This document shows positions 49,401-57,635 of a DNA stretch of 64,000 bases, in pieces (positions within the stretch are counted from its first letter, which is position 1; every line of letters starts with the position of its first letter). Position numbers and translations under genes: made by a program. The notes under the pieces are model-generated. The model was given only the letters and a program-made list of their open reading frames with translations, made no database searches and had not been told where the DNA came from. The DNA is taken from NCBI GenBank assembly GCA_038226305.1, contig JBBRQN010000008.1, positions 49,630 through 113,629 of the forward strand, written 5' to 3'. Origin of the DNA: JASLDZ01 sp038226305 (GTDB lineage: Bacteria; Pseudomonadota; Alphaproteobacteria; Caulobacterales; Caulobacteraceae).

Positions 49401-51307
49401 GCGAAGGCGGCCTCGAAGGGGGCCTTGACGTCGTCGAAGCTCAGGCGCTCCCCGTGCTCGTCCTCCAGCAGGAACTCGTGCACCCACACCGGCGGGCCGT
49501 CGGAGGGGGTGAGGGGATAGGCCTCCTCCTCCAGCGCCTTCAGGCCCATGTTCTCCAGGATCGGGATGGTGTCGGACAGGCGCACCGCGTCCTTCGCCCG
49601 GTAGAGCTTGAAGCGGAACTGCAGGGCCGAGCAGGCGGCGTTGCGGAATGCGCGAACGCCCACTTGCCCGTCGGGGCCGAGGCCCTCGATGGTGCGGATG
49701 TCCTCCAGCGTCTCGGCCGCATCGTTGCGGTCGCGGTAGCCGGCAGGGAAGGCTTCGGCCGTCCAGCGGACGAAGGTGGCGGCCACGGCGCCCTCGGCCA
49801 CGCCGCCGCGGCGCACGGCACCCTCGAAGCGGTCTCGCCAGGTGCGCACCGCCTCCTCGACCTCGGCTTCGAGGGCCTTGAGGTCAGGGGTGGCGTGGAC
49901 GCCGGGCTCTACCCCGATGATGAAATGCACCTGCGCCAGGGGGCCTTCGGAGAAGCTTGGGTAGTAGGCCGAGACCCTCCCGTTCCACGCCTTCGCCAGC
50001 AGCGCCCCGGCCCGCGCCCGCACCGTGGAGTCGTAGCGGTCTCGCGGGGTGAACAGGAGCACCGAGACGAAGCGGTCGAAGGGGTCGGTGCGGGCGAAGA
50101 TGCGCACCCGGGGCCTGTCGGAGAGGTGCAGAAGCCCCATCGCCACGGCGTAGAGTTCGTCCGCCGACATCTGGAACAGCTCGTCCCGAGGATAGCCCTC
50201 CACGATGTTCTTCAGGCGCTTGGCGGAGTGGGCGCTGGGGCTGGCCCCGGCGCGGGCGAGCACGGCGGCGGTCTTGGCGCGGATCAGCGGAATCTCGCGC
50301 ACGGGCTCGTCGTAAGCCTCGGCGGTGAACAGTCCGACGAAGCGCGTCTCGCCGATGGCCTTGCCGGCGGCGTCGTACCGCTTGACCCCCACGTAATCCA
50401 TGTAGACCCGGCGGTGCACCCGGGAGCGCAGGTTCGACTTGGCCACCACCAGGGGATCGGCGCTGTCGAGGTAGCTGGCGAGTCGGGTGGTCAGCATGGC
50501 GGGCTCGCTGGCCCGGCGCAGCACCGCGCGCGTCTGGTCGCGCAGCACGCCGAAGCTCTCGTCCGCCCGGTAGCGGGGCTCCTCCGGGGCGTAGTCGCCC
50601 TTGGGGGTCAGCGGGTAGTCGTAGCGGCGGGCGCCCAGGAACACGAAGCGATCACCCCGCAGCCAGCGCAGGAACGCCAGGTTCTCCTCCCCCGCCTCTC
50701 CCCCCTGCGGTGAACCGGGCCCCCTCGGGGAGCTGGCGAGCTCGGCGATCACGTCGCGCATCAGCTCGCGCATGGCGGTGTAGTCGCGAACGGCGGCGTG
50801 CACGTCGGACAGGGTGGCCCGCACCCCTTCCAGAAGCGCGGCGCGGCGGTCCTCGCCCACGGGGGACAGCAGCGCCAGGATCATCGACACCTTGCGGCCG
50901 CCGAGGCCCGCGGCGGCCGCTTGCGTGACGACGGGGTGCGCCATGCCGCGCACTTCCAGCCCGGCGTCGGCCAGCTCGCCCATGACGCTGTCGACGAGGA
51001 AGGGGGCGTCGGGCTGGGCGATCTCCAGCACGTCCAGGTCGAGGGGGTTGCCGTCGGCTCCGAGCGCGGGTCCGAGGCGAATGGCGGGGGCCGCATCCGC
51101 CTGCGCCCGGCCGAACAGCCAGAAGCGTGCCGCGACGGCCCCGAGGTCGGGCAGGGACAGGGCCGGGCTCTCATCGGAGACGAGATCGCCGCCGACCTGG
51201 TTCAGGAAGGCCGAGGCCCCTGAGTCGAACGCTGCGCCCGCCAGGGCCGCCTTGAACGATTGTTCTACGTCAGGAGGCGATGCGGGGAATGCGTCTGCGC
51301 CGACCAT
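46451..51307 (-). CDS. gdhB: NAD-specific glutamate dehydrogenase, 180 kDa class
   Basis: This large enzyme oxidises glutamate to 2-oxoglutarate with NAD. The 1618 residues contain N-terminal regulatory ACT-like domains (about 1-600), then the catalytic core (about 720-1270) with RGGLRWSDRRDDFRTEVLGLVKAQQVKNAVIVPVGSKGGF, DGDDPYLVVAADKGTATFSDIAN, and GVGDMSGDVFGNGALLS, and a helical C-terminus. Length matches the family. The start at 51307 has AGGA upstream. A longer frame upstream (to 51427) shows no family likeness. It may balance carbon and nitrogen flow; in Caulobacter, NAD-GDH also affects FtsZ (family knowledge). Confidence 0.96.
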   Translation of the reverse strand: MVGADAFPASPPDVEQSFKAALAGAAFDSGASAFLNQVGGDLVSDESPALSLPDLGAVAARFWLFGRAQADAAPAIRLGPALGADGNPLDLDVLEIAQPDAPFLVDSVMGELADAGLEVRGMAHPVVTQAAAAGLGGRKVSMILALLSPVGEDRRAALLEGVRATLSDVHAAVRDYTAMRELMRDVIAELASSPRGPGSPQGGEAGEENLAFLRWLRGDRFVFLGARRYDYPLTPKGDYAPEEPRYRADESFGVLRDQTRAVLRRASEPAMLTTRLASYLDSADPLVVAKSNLRSRVHRRVYMDYVGVKRYDAAGKAIGETRFVGLFTAEAYDEPVREIPLIRAKTAAVLARAGASPSAHSAKRLKNIVEGYPRDELFQMSADELYAVAMGLLHLSDRPRVRIFARTDPFDRFVSVLLFTPRDRYDSTVRARAGALLAKAWNGRVSAYYPSFSEGPLAQVHFIIGVEPGVHATPDLKALEAEVEEAVRTWRDRFEGAVRRGGVAEGAVAATFVRWTAEAFPAGYRDRNDAAETLEDIRTIEGLGPDGQVGVRAFRNAACSALQFRFKLYRAKDAVRLSDTIPILENMGLKALEEEAYPLTPSDGPPVWVHEFLLEDEHGERLSFDDVKAPFEAAFAAVWSGRAENDGFNRLVLELGVGWRDAAIIRALARYRGQSGLDPSSAMQEQALRDNPAVSRLILELFRTRFDTAVSATLAERQAQGDKVFARIIEALQDVASLDADRVLRRIALLVQATLRTNYYQTGPDGAHAAHISFKIASSQLEDLPAPKPFREIYVSSPSVEGVHLRFGPVARGGLRWSDRRDDFRTEVLGLVKAQQVKNAVIVPVGSKGGFFPKLLPRNGAPDAVRGEAIKAYKTFLAGLLDLTDNLDAKGGIIHPKGVVIHDGDDPYLVVAADKGTATFSDIANGVAADYGFWLGDAFASGGSVGYDHKVMGITARGAWEAVKRHFREIGKDIQSEPFTMAGVGDMSGDVFGNGALLSMETLLVAAFDHRHIFIDPTPDAAKSWAERKRLFDLPRSSWDDYDKALISEGGGVYPRTAKSIAITPQVRAMLDLSEDELAPVDLIRAILKMRVELLYLGGIGTYVKAAAESHGQVGDKANDAVRIDGPELRCKVVGEGANLGFTQAGRIAFARNGGRINTDAIDNSAGVDTSDHEVNIKILLGQAIADGALKPEERVPLLASMTEEVGHKVLAHNYAQTLTLSLQEATAPAELDAQIRFMKGLEAVGRLDRKVEGLPGPGALADLAAAGQGLTRPELAVLTAYGKLELSAEITASDAPDDPWFEGVLKGYFPRALERFGAQMAAHRLRRDIIATVLANGVVDWVGPTFASRLKAATGADAGQLVTAFEAARQVFRLPDVWAAVSAADGAIPAAAQTALYSEIAATARAHAYWLARRLMQEAHDEPPRVQALVTSYQPAVDALQALGSAPLSAFDTAALQQRHDAFVEHGATPELAAQVAALRPMTAAVEIADLAFETHWPVEACAFLFHQTGAAFGYDRLRAAAASLPASDPFERAALRSLVAEMVGEQLTLSRVVVASTDLPTEDAASAVAAIATWAAHRKAALDRANATVAEVEASGPWSFAKLTIANTALRAATGG

Positions 51308-51610
51308 GAGGATTCCTGCAAGGATCGACCCCGGGTCGCCAGCGGAACAGAAAGCGGATGGCGGGGGCGGCGATCGCGTCTCGTGATCCCCCGGATACCC
51401 TGCCCCGGCTGCGTCGCTCAAGGACAAAGCCTGCGGACGCCGGGCTTGCGATGGGGCCGAAACGCAAAGCGCCGCCGAGCGGGGGGGCTCGGCGGCGCCT
51501 TACAGTTCGCGGGGGCGGGAGGGGGGCCGCCGCGCCGCGGGCTTACAGACGCCATCCGGTTGGGGGAACGCGGAAGACGCCGACCGGGCTTATGACAGAC
51601 CGGTGATGGG
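51308..51610. other. intergenic stretch between NAD-GDH and the AI-2E-type permease
   Basis: About 300 bases with no gene I can support. It holds the perfect hairpin at 51469-51498. Both flanking genes lie on the minus strand, so the part between 51308 and 51468 should carry the promoter of the glutamate dehydrogenase. I see no recognisable promoter box. Confidence 0.6.
51469..51498 (-). terminator. hairpin terminator of the AI-2E-type permease gene
   Basis: GCGCCGCCGAGC and GCTCGGCGGCGC form a perfect 12-base-pair stem around a six-G loop. On the minus strand the stem is followed by TTTGCGTT. It lies 112 bases after the permease stop and before the NAD-GDH promoter region. Confidence 0.65.
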
Positions 51611-52762
51611 TTACATAGTTGCTCCTGCGGCGGGCGCATGTGTCGCACCCATCACGCTTTCGTGATCGCGTGGAAGGAGAGTCCGCGCCTCTTCCAGGGA
51701 GGTCGGCGCGCTGCGGCTCAGCACCGGCTCGGTCTCTGGCGCGCCGTCTCCAGAGAGCAGCACCGCGATCCAGCGCGATCCGCTGAACTGGGCCAGAACA
51801 GTGATGATCATGACGGTGAGAGGGGTCGAGAGGAACATGCCCGGCACGCCCCACACCGCCCCCCAGAACGCCAGCGCCAGGAGCACCACGACCGGGTCGA
51901 TGTTCAGGCTGTCACGCTGCATGCGCGGCTGGATGACGTTGCCCACCACGAACATGATCGCCTGGATGCCAGCAAAGATGGCGCCGGCCCGCCACGGGTC
52001 GCCGAACTGCAGCATGGCGAAGATCGGAGGCAGAAGCCCGCCGATCACCCCGCCCACCACCGGGATGTAGGCGGCGATGAAGATCAGGAACGCCCAGAAC
52101 ACCGCGTTGTGCAGCCCCGCCACGGTCATGACCACGCCGCAGCCGAGGGCGATCGCGGCGCCGGTCACCGTCTGGATCCACAGGTAGCGCTCGATCCCGT
52201 CGCGGATGCGCACGAACACCGCGGCCGCATGCTCCCGGTCGTCGGCATCGGGGAACAGGGCGTAGGCCTTCTTTCGAAAGCCCGACCGCGAAGCCAGCAG
52301 GAAGCCGAGGTAGATCAAGGCCGCCCCCGCCCCCGCCCCGAACGACTGCAGAGCCCCGATCACCGTGCCGATGTAGCGGGCCGGGTTCAGCTGGTTGATC
52401 GTGGACTGCAGGGTGGAGGGCATCCTCATGCCGAACAGCCCCGAGATCTGCCCGATCAGCCCGTTGATCTTGGGGGCGTCCTTCAGAAGCTGGGTGGCGA
52501 AGCCCACCGAGTTGTCGGCCACCACCCACAGGATCAGCCCCGACAGCACCACGAGGATGAGGATGGCGGCGGGCAGACACGCCCACTCGGGCAGCCTGGC
52601 CCGCCGGGACAGAAGGCGCGCGAGACCGTCGACCATGACCATGAGGAAGATCGCCAGCGCCAGGGGCGTCAGGATCGCCGCGCCCCACAGGAGGGCCGCC
52701 CCGCAGGCGATGGCCGCCAGGATCGCGAGGCTGTTGCGGGTGATCGACGAGGTGTGGGTCAA
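51611..52762 (-). CDS. AI-2E family transporter (PerM/YdiK-like)
   Basis: The 383-residue protein has about eight membrane helices: LAILAAIACGAALLWGAAILTPLALAIFLMVMVDG at the start, then a periplasmic region with QLNPARYIGTVIGAL, and GGVIGGLLPPIFAMLQFG, NVIQPRMQRDSLNIDPVVVLLALAFWGAVWGVPGMFLSTPLTV, the family C-terminal motif. PerM/YdiK-type proteins export small molecules; a role in AI-2 transport is only shown for a few. Substrate unknown. Confidence 0.92.
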   Translation of the reverse strand: MTHTSSITRNSLAILAAIACGAALLWGAAILTPLALAIFLMVMVDGLARLLSRRARLPEWACLPAAILILVVLSGLILWVVADNSVGFATQLLKDAPKINGLIGQISGLFGMRMPSTLQSTINQLNPARYIGTVIGALQSFGAGAGAALIYLGFLLASRSGFRKKAYALFPDADDREHAAAVFVRIRDGIERYLWIQTVTGAAIALGCGVVMTVAGLHNAVFWAFLIFIAAYIPVVGGVIGGLLPPIFAMLQFGDPWRAGAIFAGIQAIMFVVGNVIQPRMQRDSLNIDPVVVLLALAFWGAVWGVPGMFLSTPLTVMIITVLAQFSGSRWIAVLLSGDGAPETEPVLSRSAPTSLEEARTLLPRDHESVMGATHAPAAGATM

Positions 52763-52907
52763 GGGGCCTCGAACGTAGACAGGGGGCGTGGGCAGGTCGT
52801 TGCGGAAACGCCCGACGAGGGTGGCCGCTCCGTATCGATCCCGACGAGAGGCAAAGCTTAGCCCGAGTGTGGCCCGGGCGCGACGCCCGAACGCACCCCG
52901 CGCCCGG

Positions 52908-53165
52908 TCAGACGCGGATGTCTAGAAGCGAGCCGGGCCGGGGCGTCCGGCCGAGCGGGGCCTCGAGCGAGGGCGCGGCCGCAGGGCGGGGCGGGGCGGC
53001 CACGGCCGGCGCAGGCGCGCTCGCCACGGCGGCAGGGGCCTGCACATTGGCAAGGGCGGCGTTGAAGAAGGCGCGCTGGGCGGCGCGGGTGCCCTCGCTC
53101 GTGCGCGCGGCGGCCGGATTCGGCGTCGCGACGGGGCTCAGGGAGGAAAGGCGGAGGTCGGCCAC
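52908..53165 (-). CDS. small Ala/Pro-rich protein, probable CtrA-regulated gene
   Basis: The 85-residue protein starts with GTG at 53165, six bases after a perfect AGGAGG (minus strand, 53172-53177). It reads ADLRLSSLSPVATPNPAAARTSEGTRAAQRAFFNAALANV, then an Ala/Pro-rich linker, and ends RTPRPGSLLDIRV. I do not recognise a family, but the helical AAQRAFFNAAL and the C-terminal RPGSLLDIRV look conserved-protein-like. It lies 49 bases downstream of a perfect CtrA box. Between thiE-ccm and the AI-2E gene; likely real. Confidence 0.75.
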   Translation of the reverse strand: MADLRLSSLSPVATPNPAAARTSEGTRAAQRAFFNAALANVQAPAAVASAPAPAVAAPPRPAAAPSLEAPLGRTPRPGSLLDIRV

Positions 53166-53213
53166 GGTCTTCCTCCTGCGACGGGGCGGTCCCTTGGGTT
53201 GGCGCCGACAGGG

Positions 53214-53228
53214 TTAACCGGGGGTTAA
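53214..53228 (-). promoter_or_regulatory. CtrA binding site (TTAA-N7-TTAA)
   Basis: TTAA at 53214-53217 and TTAA at 53225-53228 are exactly seven bases apart, the full CtrA consensus of Caulobacterales. TTAA is rare in this GC-rich DNA, so the match is unlikely by chance. The site is 49-63 bases upstream of the GTG of the small gene at 53165 and after the ccmD stop. Confidence 0.7.
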
Positions 53229-53259
53229 CGCCGCGCGTTCCCTGTCTGCGCGAGGGCCA

Positions 53260-53409
53260 TCAGGGCCGGGGGCGATCCTTGCCCTGGCTTTGACCCTTGC
53301 GCTTCCAGCCTCGCGCCCGGATCAGGCTGTCGGCGATCAGCGCGACCAGCACCACGGCACTGATGCCGTAGGCACAGCCGACGTAGAGGGCGTAGTCCCC
53401 GTGCGGCAT
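53260..53409 (-). CDS. ccmD: heme exporter protein CcmD
   Basis: CcmD is a small membrane protein that helps release heme from CcmC/CcmAB to CcmE in cytochrome c maturation. The 49 residues have one membrane helix (YALYVGCAYGISAVVLVALIADSLI-like; MPHGDYALYVGCAYGIS at the start) with a basic tail (ARGWKRKGQSQGKDR). Its start lies two bases after the ccmC stop. Confidence 0.88.
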   Translation of the reverse strand: MPHGDYALYVGCAYGISAVVLVALIADSLIRARGWKRKGQSQGKDRPRP

Positions 53410-53411
53410 GG

Positions 53412-54173
53412 TCAGCCCGCCTCTGCAGGCTGGACGGACGGGCGGGGGGCCACAGGGGCGGCGCCGGCGCTTCCCCCTCCCGCGCGAAGGGCCATGCGGC
53501 GCCACACCTCGCCCCGCACCCGCACGAGCCACAGGGCCCCGAACAGGAAACTGTAGCCGAACCACATGCACCAGAAGGGCACGCGGTAGGCGGGGGCGAG
53601 CTTGCCGCCCGATGCCAGGATGGTCGACCCCTGGTGCAGGCTGTTCCACCACGTCACCGAGAAATGGACGATGGGCAGCATCACCAGCCCGACGAGCCCC
53701 AGGATCGCCGCCATGCGCGCCCCCTTCTGCTCGTCGTCGAAGGCCGAATGCACCGCCATGTAGGCGAGGTAGACCAGGAACAGGATCAGGAACGAGGTCA
53801 GCCGCGCGTCCCACACCCACCACGCCCCCCACTCCGGCCGACCCCACAGGGAGCCGGTGACGAGGCCGAGGAAGGTGAACGCTGCGCCGATGGGCGCGAC
53901 CGCCTTGGCCGCCGCGTCGGCGAGGGAGTGCCGGAACACCAGCCCGAAGAAGCTCGCCACACCCAGCGCCGCATAGGCGCTCATCGCCGTGATGGCGGCG
54001 GGCACGTGCACGAACATGATCTTGACGGTGTCGCCCTGCTGATAGTCGGGGGGCACGTGCAGGCCGGTCCATACGCCGACAGCGATCAGCACCGCGGCCA
54101 CGGCGCCCAGCACGGGTGCCAGCGGCCTGGACACCGCCATGAAACGCGCCGGATTGGCCAGGAAGGCGATCAT
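53412..54173 (-). CDS. ccmC: heme exporter permease CcmC
   Basis: CcmC inserts heme into CcmE during cytochrome c maturation. The 253-residue protein has six membrane helices, the periplasmic WGRPEWGAWWVWDARLTS motif (the conserved WGxxWxWD) and the flanking heme-binding His (VHVPAA and PIVHFS). ccmA, ccmB, ccmE-I are not here. It directly precedes ccmD. Confidence 0.95.
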   Translation of the reverse strand: MIAFLANPARFMAVSRPLAPVLGAVAAVLIAVGVWTGLHVPPDYQQGDTVKIMFVHVPAAITAMSAYAALGVASFFGLVFRHSLADAAAKAVAPIGAAFTFLGLVTGSLWGRPEWGAWWVWDARLTSFLILFLVYLAYMAVHSAFDDEQKGARMAAILGLVGLVMLPIVHFSVTWWNSLHQGSTILASGGKLAPAYRVPFWCMWFGYSFLFGALWLVRVRGEVWRRMALRAGGGSAGAAPVAPRPSVQPAEAG

Positions 54174-54185
54174 GGGTCTAAGCGA

Positions 54186-54887
54186 TTAAGCCCCGGCGGA
54201 TGCGGCGGCAAGGGCCGCACCCTCCGCCAGCCGGTCCGCGAGTCCCAGGCGCATCTGTGCGTTGAGGGCTTCGACCGCCGCGGCCGGTCCGCCGGGGTGC
54301 GCCCACACCCCGTTCGAGAGCGCGAGGAAGTCTGCCCCCGCAAGGGTGAGACCCCGCGCCGTCTCCACCGTGATCCCGCCGATGGCCACGCAGGGGGCCT
54401 CCATCGTCTCCTGCCAGATGGCGAGGATCTCAGGGTCGGCGCGGGTGGAAGCTTCCTTGGTCGAGGTGGGGAAGAACGCCCCGAAGGCCACATAGTCAGC
54501 CCCGCCCGCCGCCGCGTCGTAGGCGAGGTCGCGGCTGTCGTGGCAGGTCACGCCCACCATCCGCGTCTTGCCCATCAGCCGCCGCGCTTCCGCCAGGGGG
54601 GTGTCAGACTGGCCCACATGCACCCCGTCGCAGTGCAGGGTGTTGGCCAGTTCCGCATCGTCGTTGAGGATCAGGGCGACGCCCGCCGCGGCGCAGGGGC
54701 GCTTCAGCACCCGCACCACCTCGGCGATGTGGAAGGGCGTGGCGGTCTTCAGCCGCACCTGGAGGGCGGCCACGTCGCCGCCGGAGAGAGCCTCCTCGAA
54801 GTGGCGGGCGAAGGCGGCCGCGTCGTCGATCACGGGCGGGGTCACGAGATACAGCCGGCAGTCGGCCGGAGGGGGTGCGGAAGCCAT
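54186..54887 (-). CDS. thiE: thiamine-phosphate synthase-like protein
   Basis: ThiE joins the thiazole and pyrimidine halves of thiamine. The 233 residues form a TIM barrel: CRLYLVTPPV, ALQVRLKT, ALILNDDAELANTLHCDGVHVGQSDTPLAEARRLMG, VGVTCHDSRD, GADYVAFGAFFPTSTKE, VAIGGIT and LALSNGVWAHPG. The phosphate-binding loops and the GVHVGQ motif fit. Some ThiE-like TenI proteins of this order lack activity, so assignment is good but not certain. I use the ATG at 54887. Confidence 0.87.
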   Translation of the reverse strand: MASAPPPADCRLYLVTPPVIDDAAAFARHFEEALSGGDVAALQVRLKTATPFHIAEVVRVLKRPCAAAGVALILNDDAELANTLHCDGVHVGQSDTPLAEARRLMGKTRMVGVTCHDSRDLAYDAAAGGADYVAFGAFFPTSTKEASTRADPEILAIWQETMEAPCVAIGGITVETARGLTLAGADFLALSNGVWAHPGGPAAAVEALNAQMRLGLADRLAEGAALAAASAGA

Positions 54888-55015
54888 GCGGTTGAGGTGG
54901 CGCGCGGGCGCGGCGGCGTCAACTTCCCCGGCGCGCTCGGGCCTCGGTAAACAGCGCCTTAACCCTCCTGCGGCAGGAGTCTCTCTCGTTACAGCGTTGG
55001 GTTGGGGGCGGCGGC

Positions 55016-57598
55016 ATGGTGGATGCGGTGAGCGGTGGTGCGAGGTCGAGGGACGAGGCGCCGCGTGCGCCAGCCTCCAGCCGCGCCGAAGCCGCCCGCT
55101 CATCCGCGACTCGCGGGCGCCCGCCGCTCACCTGGCGCTCCGCGGCAGGGTGGAGCCTACGCCAGATCGGCCGGGGCTGGAGCGCGGCCTGGCCGTCGCG
55201 CCTGCGGGGCGGCCTGCTGGCTGCCGTGGGCCTGGCGCTGATGCCCGCGCTGGCGAGCTATCATCAGGGCGACCCCAGCCTGAACACGGCCGCGGCGGCC
55301 AGGCCCCAGAACCTTCTCGGCGGCTTCGGCGCCGCCCTCTCGGACATGGCGCTGCAGACGCTGGGCCTCTGCGCGCCGATCCTGGCCCTGGTCATGGTGG
55401 CTTCGGGCCTCGTGCGGGCGGCCGACCCTTGGCCGCACCTGCGCCGCACCCACTTCCGCCTACGCCTGCTGATGAGCACGGGAGGCATGGCCCTGCTCGC
55501 TGGCGCCCTGGCCGCACCTCCGCCCTTCGCCGGATGGCCCTTCGCCAAGGGGCTCGGCGGGCTGGTGGGAGACGGGGTGCTGGCGCTGGCCGCCGCCCCC
55601 CTCGCGCTGATCCGCCTGCCTGCGCCGCACCTGTGGGCGGGCACCGCCTGCGCAGCCCTGGGCCTGTTCCTGCTGGCCCGCGCCATCGGCGTGGGACGCA
55701 AGGACCTGGCCGACGCCTCCGCCTGGATCGCCTGGCGGGGAGGCGGGGCCGTCGACGGGGCCGCCAACGCCCTGCGCGCTGCCGCCGCACGCCGCCAGGC
55801 CGCCGGCTCTGCCGAGCCCGAGCTGCCCGAATACGAAGGCGCCGCCCCCGCGGCCGCCCCCCCCGCCCGCCGTCGCCGCGCCGCCGCGAGCGACCTCGCC
55901 GACCAGCTGCCGGACTCGGACACCCCCGCCCCCGCCCCCGCCCCGTGGGAAGACCTGTCGGACATCGCCGTCTCCGGCATGAAGCCGCAGCCACAGGCGG
56001 ACGAGCGGCTGGAGGTCGTTCCCCCCAAGGCACCCGTGAAGGACTCCGGCCGCGAGGCGCGCGAGAGCCAGAAGGCCTTCGGCTTCGTGCATCCCGATGG
56101 CTTCCAGCTGCCCGAGCTGGCCATGCTGGCCAAGCCCAAGCCCCGCGCCGCCGCCTATGACGAGCAGGCGCTCCGCCAGAACGCCAAAATGCTGGAGGGC
56201 GTGCTCGCCGAGTTCGGCGTGAAGGGCGTCATCGACCAGATCCGCCCCGGCCCCGTGGTCACCCTCTACGAGCTGGTGCCCGCGCCCGGCGTGAAGTCGT
56301 CCCGCGTGATCTCGCTCTCTGACGACATCGCCCGCTCCATGAGCGCGCGCTCGGCCCGAGTGAGCGTGGTGTCAGGTCGCAACGCCATCGGCATCGAACT
56401 GCCCAACAAGGACCGCGAGACGGTCTACCTGCGCGACCTCCTCAGCTCTCCCGAGTACGAGAAGCGCGGCGCCGCCCTGCCCATGGCGCTCGGCGAAACC
56501 ATCGGCGGCGAGCCCTACATCGCCGACCTGTCGAAGATGCCCCACCTGCTGATCGCGGGCACCACCGGCTCGGGCAAGTCGGTGGGGGTCAACGCCATGA
56601 TCCTGTCGATCCTCTACCGGCTTCCCCCGTCTGAGTGCCGGTTCATCATGATCGACCCCAAGATGCTGGAGCTTTCCGTCTACGACGGCATCCCGCACCT
56701 CCTGGCGCCCGTGGTCACCGATCCGAAGAAGGCCATCGTGGCGCTCAAGTGGACGGTGCGGGAGATGGAGAACCGCTATCGCCTGATGTCCAAGATCGGC
56801 GTGCGCAACGTGGCCGGCTACAACGACAAGGCCCGAGAGGCGATCGCCAAGGGGGAGCGCTTCGAGCGCACGGTGCAGACCGGCTTCGACGAGGGCGGCC
56901 GCCCGATCTACGAGACCGAGGAGATCCGCCCCGAGCCCATGCCCTACCTCGTCGTGGTGATCGACGAGGTGGCCGACCTGATGATGGTGGCCGGCAAGGA
57001 CATCGAAGGCGCCGTGCAGCGGCTGGCGCAGATGGCGCGGGCGGCGGGCATCCACCTGATCATGGCCACGCAGCGCCCCTCGGTCGACGTGATCACCGGC
57101 ACCATCAAGGCCAACTTCCCCACCCGGATCAGCTTCCAGGTGACGAGCAAGATCGACGCCCGCACCATCCTAGGCGAGCAGGGCGCCGAGCAGCTCCTGG
57201 GCCAGGGAGACATGCTCTACATGGCCGGCGGCGGGCGGGTGACGCGCCTGCACGGCCCCTTCGTCGGGGACAACGAGGTGGAGGACGTGGCCAAGTTCCT
57301 TCGCTCGCAGGGCCAGCCGCAATACCTCGAAGCCATCACCGCCGCCCCTGAAGACGACGAAGACGGCGATGGCGGCGGCGGGGACGGCGAGGGCTCGCCG
57401 GGCGACCTCTACGATCAGGCCGTCGCGGTGGTCACGCGGGACCGCAAGGCCTCGACCAGCTACGTCCAGCGCCGCCTGCAGATCGGCTACAACCGCGCCG
57501 CCAGCCTCATCGAGCGGATGGAGAAGGAGGGCGTGGTGGGCGCCGCCAACCACGCGGGCAAGCGCGACATCCTCGCCCCGCCGCCCCCGCCGCTTTGA
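55016..57598 (+). CDS. ftsK: DNA translocase FtsK
   Basis: FtsK pumps chromosomal DNA through the septum and activates chromosome dimer resolution. The 860-residue protein has an N-terminal membrane part with about four helices (65-230), a Pro-rich linker (to about 370), the motor domain with Walker A GTTGSGKSVGVN (515-526) and Walker B LVVVIDEVADLMMV, and a C-terminal gamma winged helix (about 795-855, QAVAVVTRDRKASTSYVQRRLQIGYNRAASLIERMEKEGVVG). All parts are present. A half CtrA site (TTAACCCT) lies 50 bases upstream of the ATG. Confidence 0.97.
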   Translation: MVDAVSGGARSRDEAPRAPASSRAEAARSSATRGRPPLTWRSAAGWSLRQIGRGWSAAWPSRLRGGLLAAVGLALMPALASYHQGDPSLNTAAAARPQNLLGGFGAALSDMALQTLGLCAPILALVMVASGLVRAADPWPHLRRTHFRLRLLMSTGGMALLAGALAAPPPFAGWPFAKGLGGLVGDGVLALAAAPLALIRLPAPHLWAGTACAALGLFLLARAIGVGRKDLADASAWIAWRGGGAVDGAANALRAAAARRQAAGSAEPELPEYEGAAPAAAPPARRRRAAASDLADQLPDSDTPAPAPAPWEDLSDIAVSGMKPQPQADERLEVVPPKAPVKDSGREARESQKAFGFVHPDGFQLPELAMLAKPKPRAAAYDEQALRQNAKMLEGVLAEFGVKGVIDQIRPGPVVTLYELVPAPGVKSSRVISLSDDIARSMSARSARVSVVSGRNAIGIELPNKDRETVYLRDLLSSPEYEKRGAALPMALGETIGGEPYIADLSKMPHLLIAGTTGSGKSVGVNAMILSILYRLPPSECRFIMIDPKMLELSVYDGIPHLLAPVVTDPKKAIVALKWTVREMENRYRLMSKIGVRNVAGYNDKAREAIAKGERFERTVQTGFDEGGRPIYETEEIRPEPMPYLVVVIDEVADLMMVAGKDIEGAVQRLAQMARAAGIHLIMATQRPSVDVITGTIKANFPTRISFQVTSKIDARTILGEQGAEQLLGQGDMLYMAGGGRVTRLHGPFVGDNEVEDVAKFLRSQGQPQYLEAITAAPEDDEDGDGGGGDGEGSPGDLYDQAVAVVTRDRKASTSYVQRRLQIGYNRAASLIERMEKEGVVGAANHAGKRDILAPPPPPL

Positions 57599-57635
57599 TC
57601 GGCCCCGCGCCCGGCCTTCGCGCGTTCAGCACGCC

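Noticed and set aside
47789..50713. 974-codon open frame antisense to NAD-GDH
   Set aside because: The NAD-GDH gene on the minus strand has complete motifs; the antisense frame has none.
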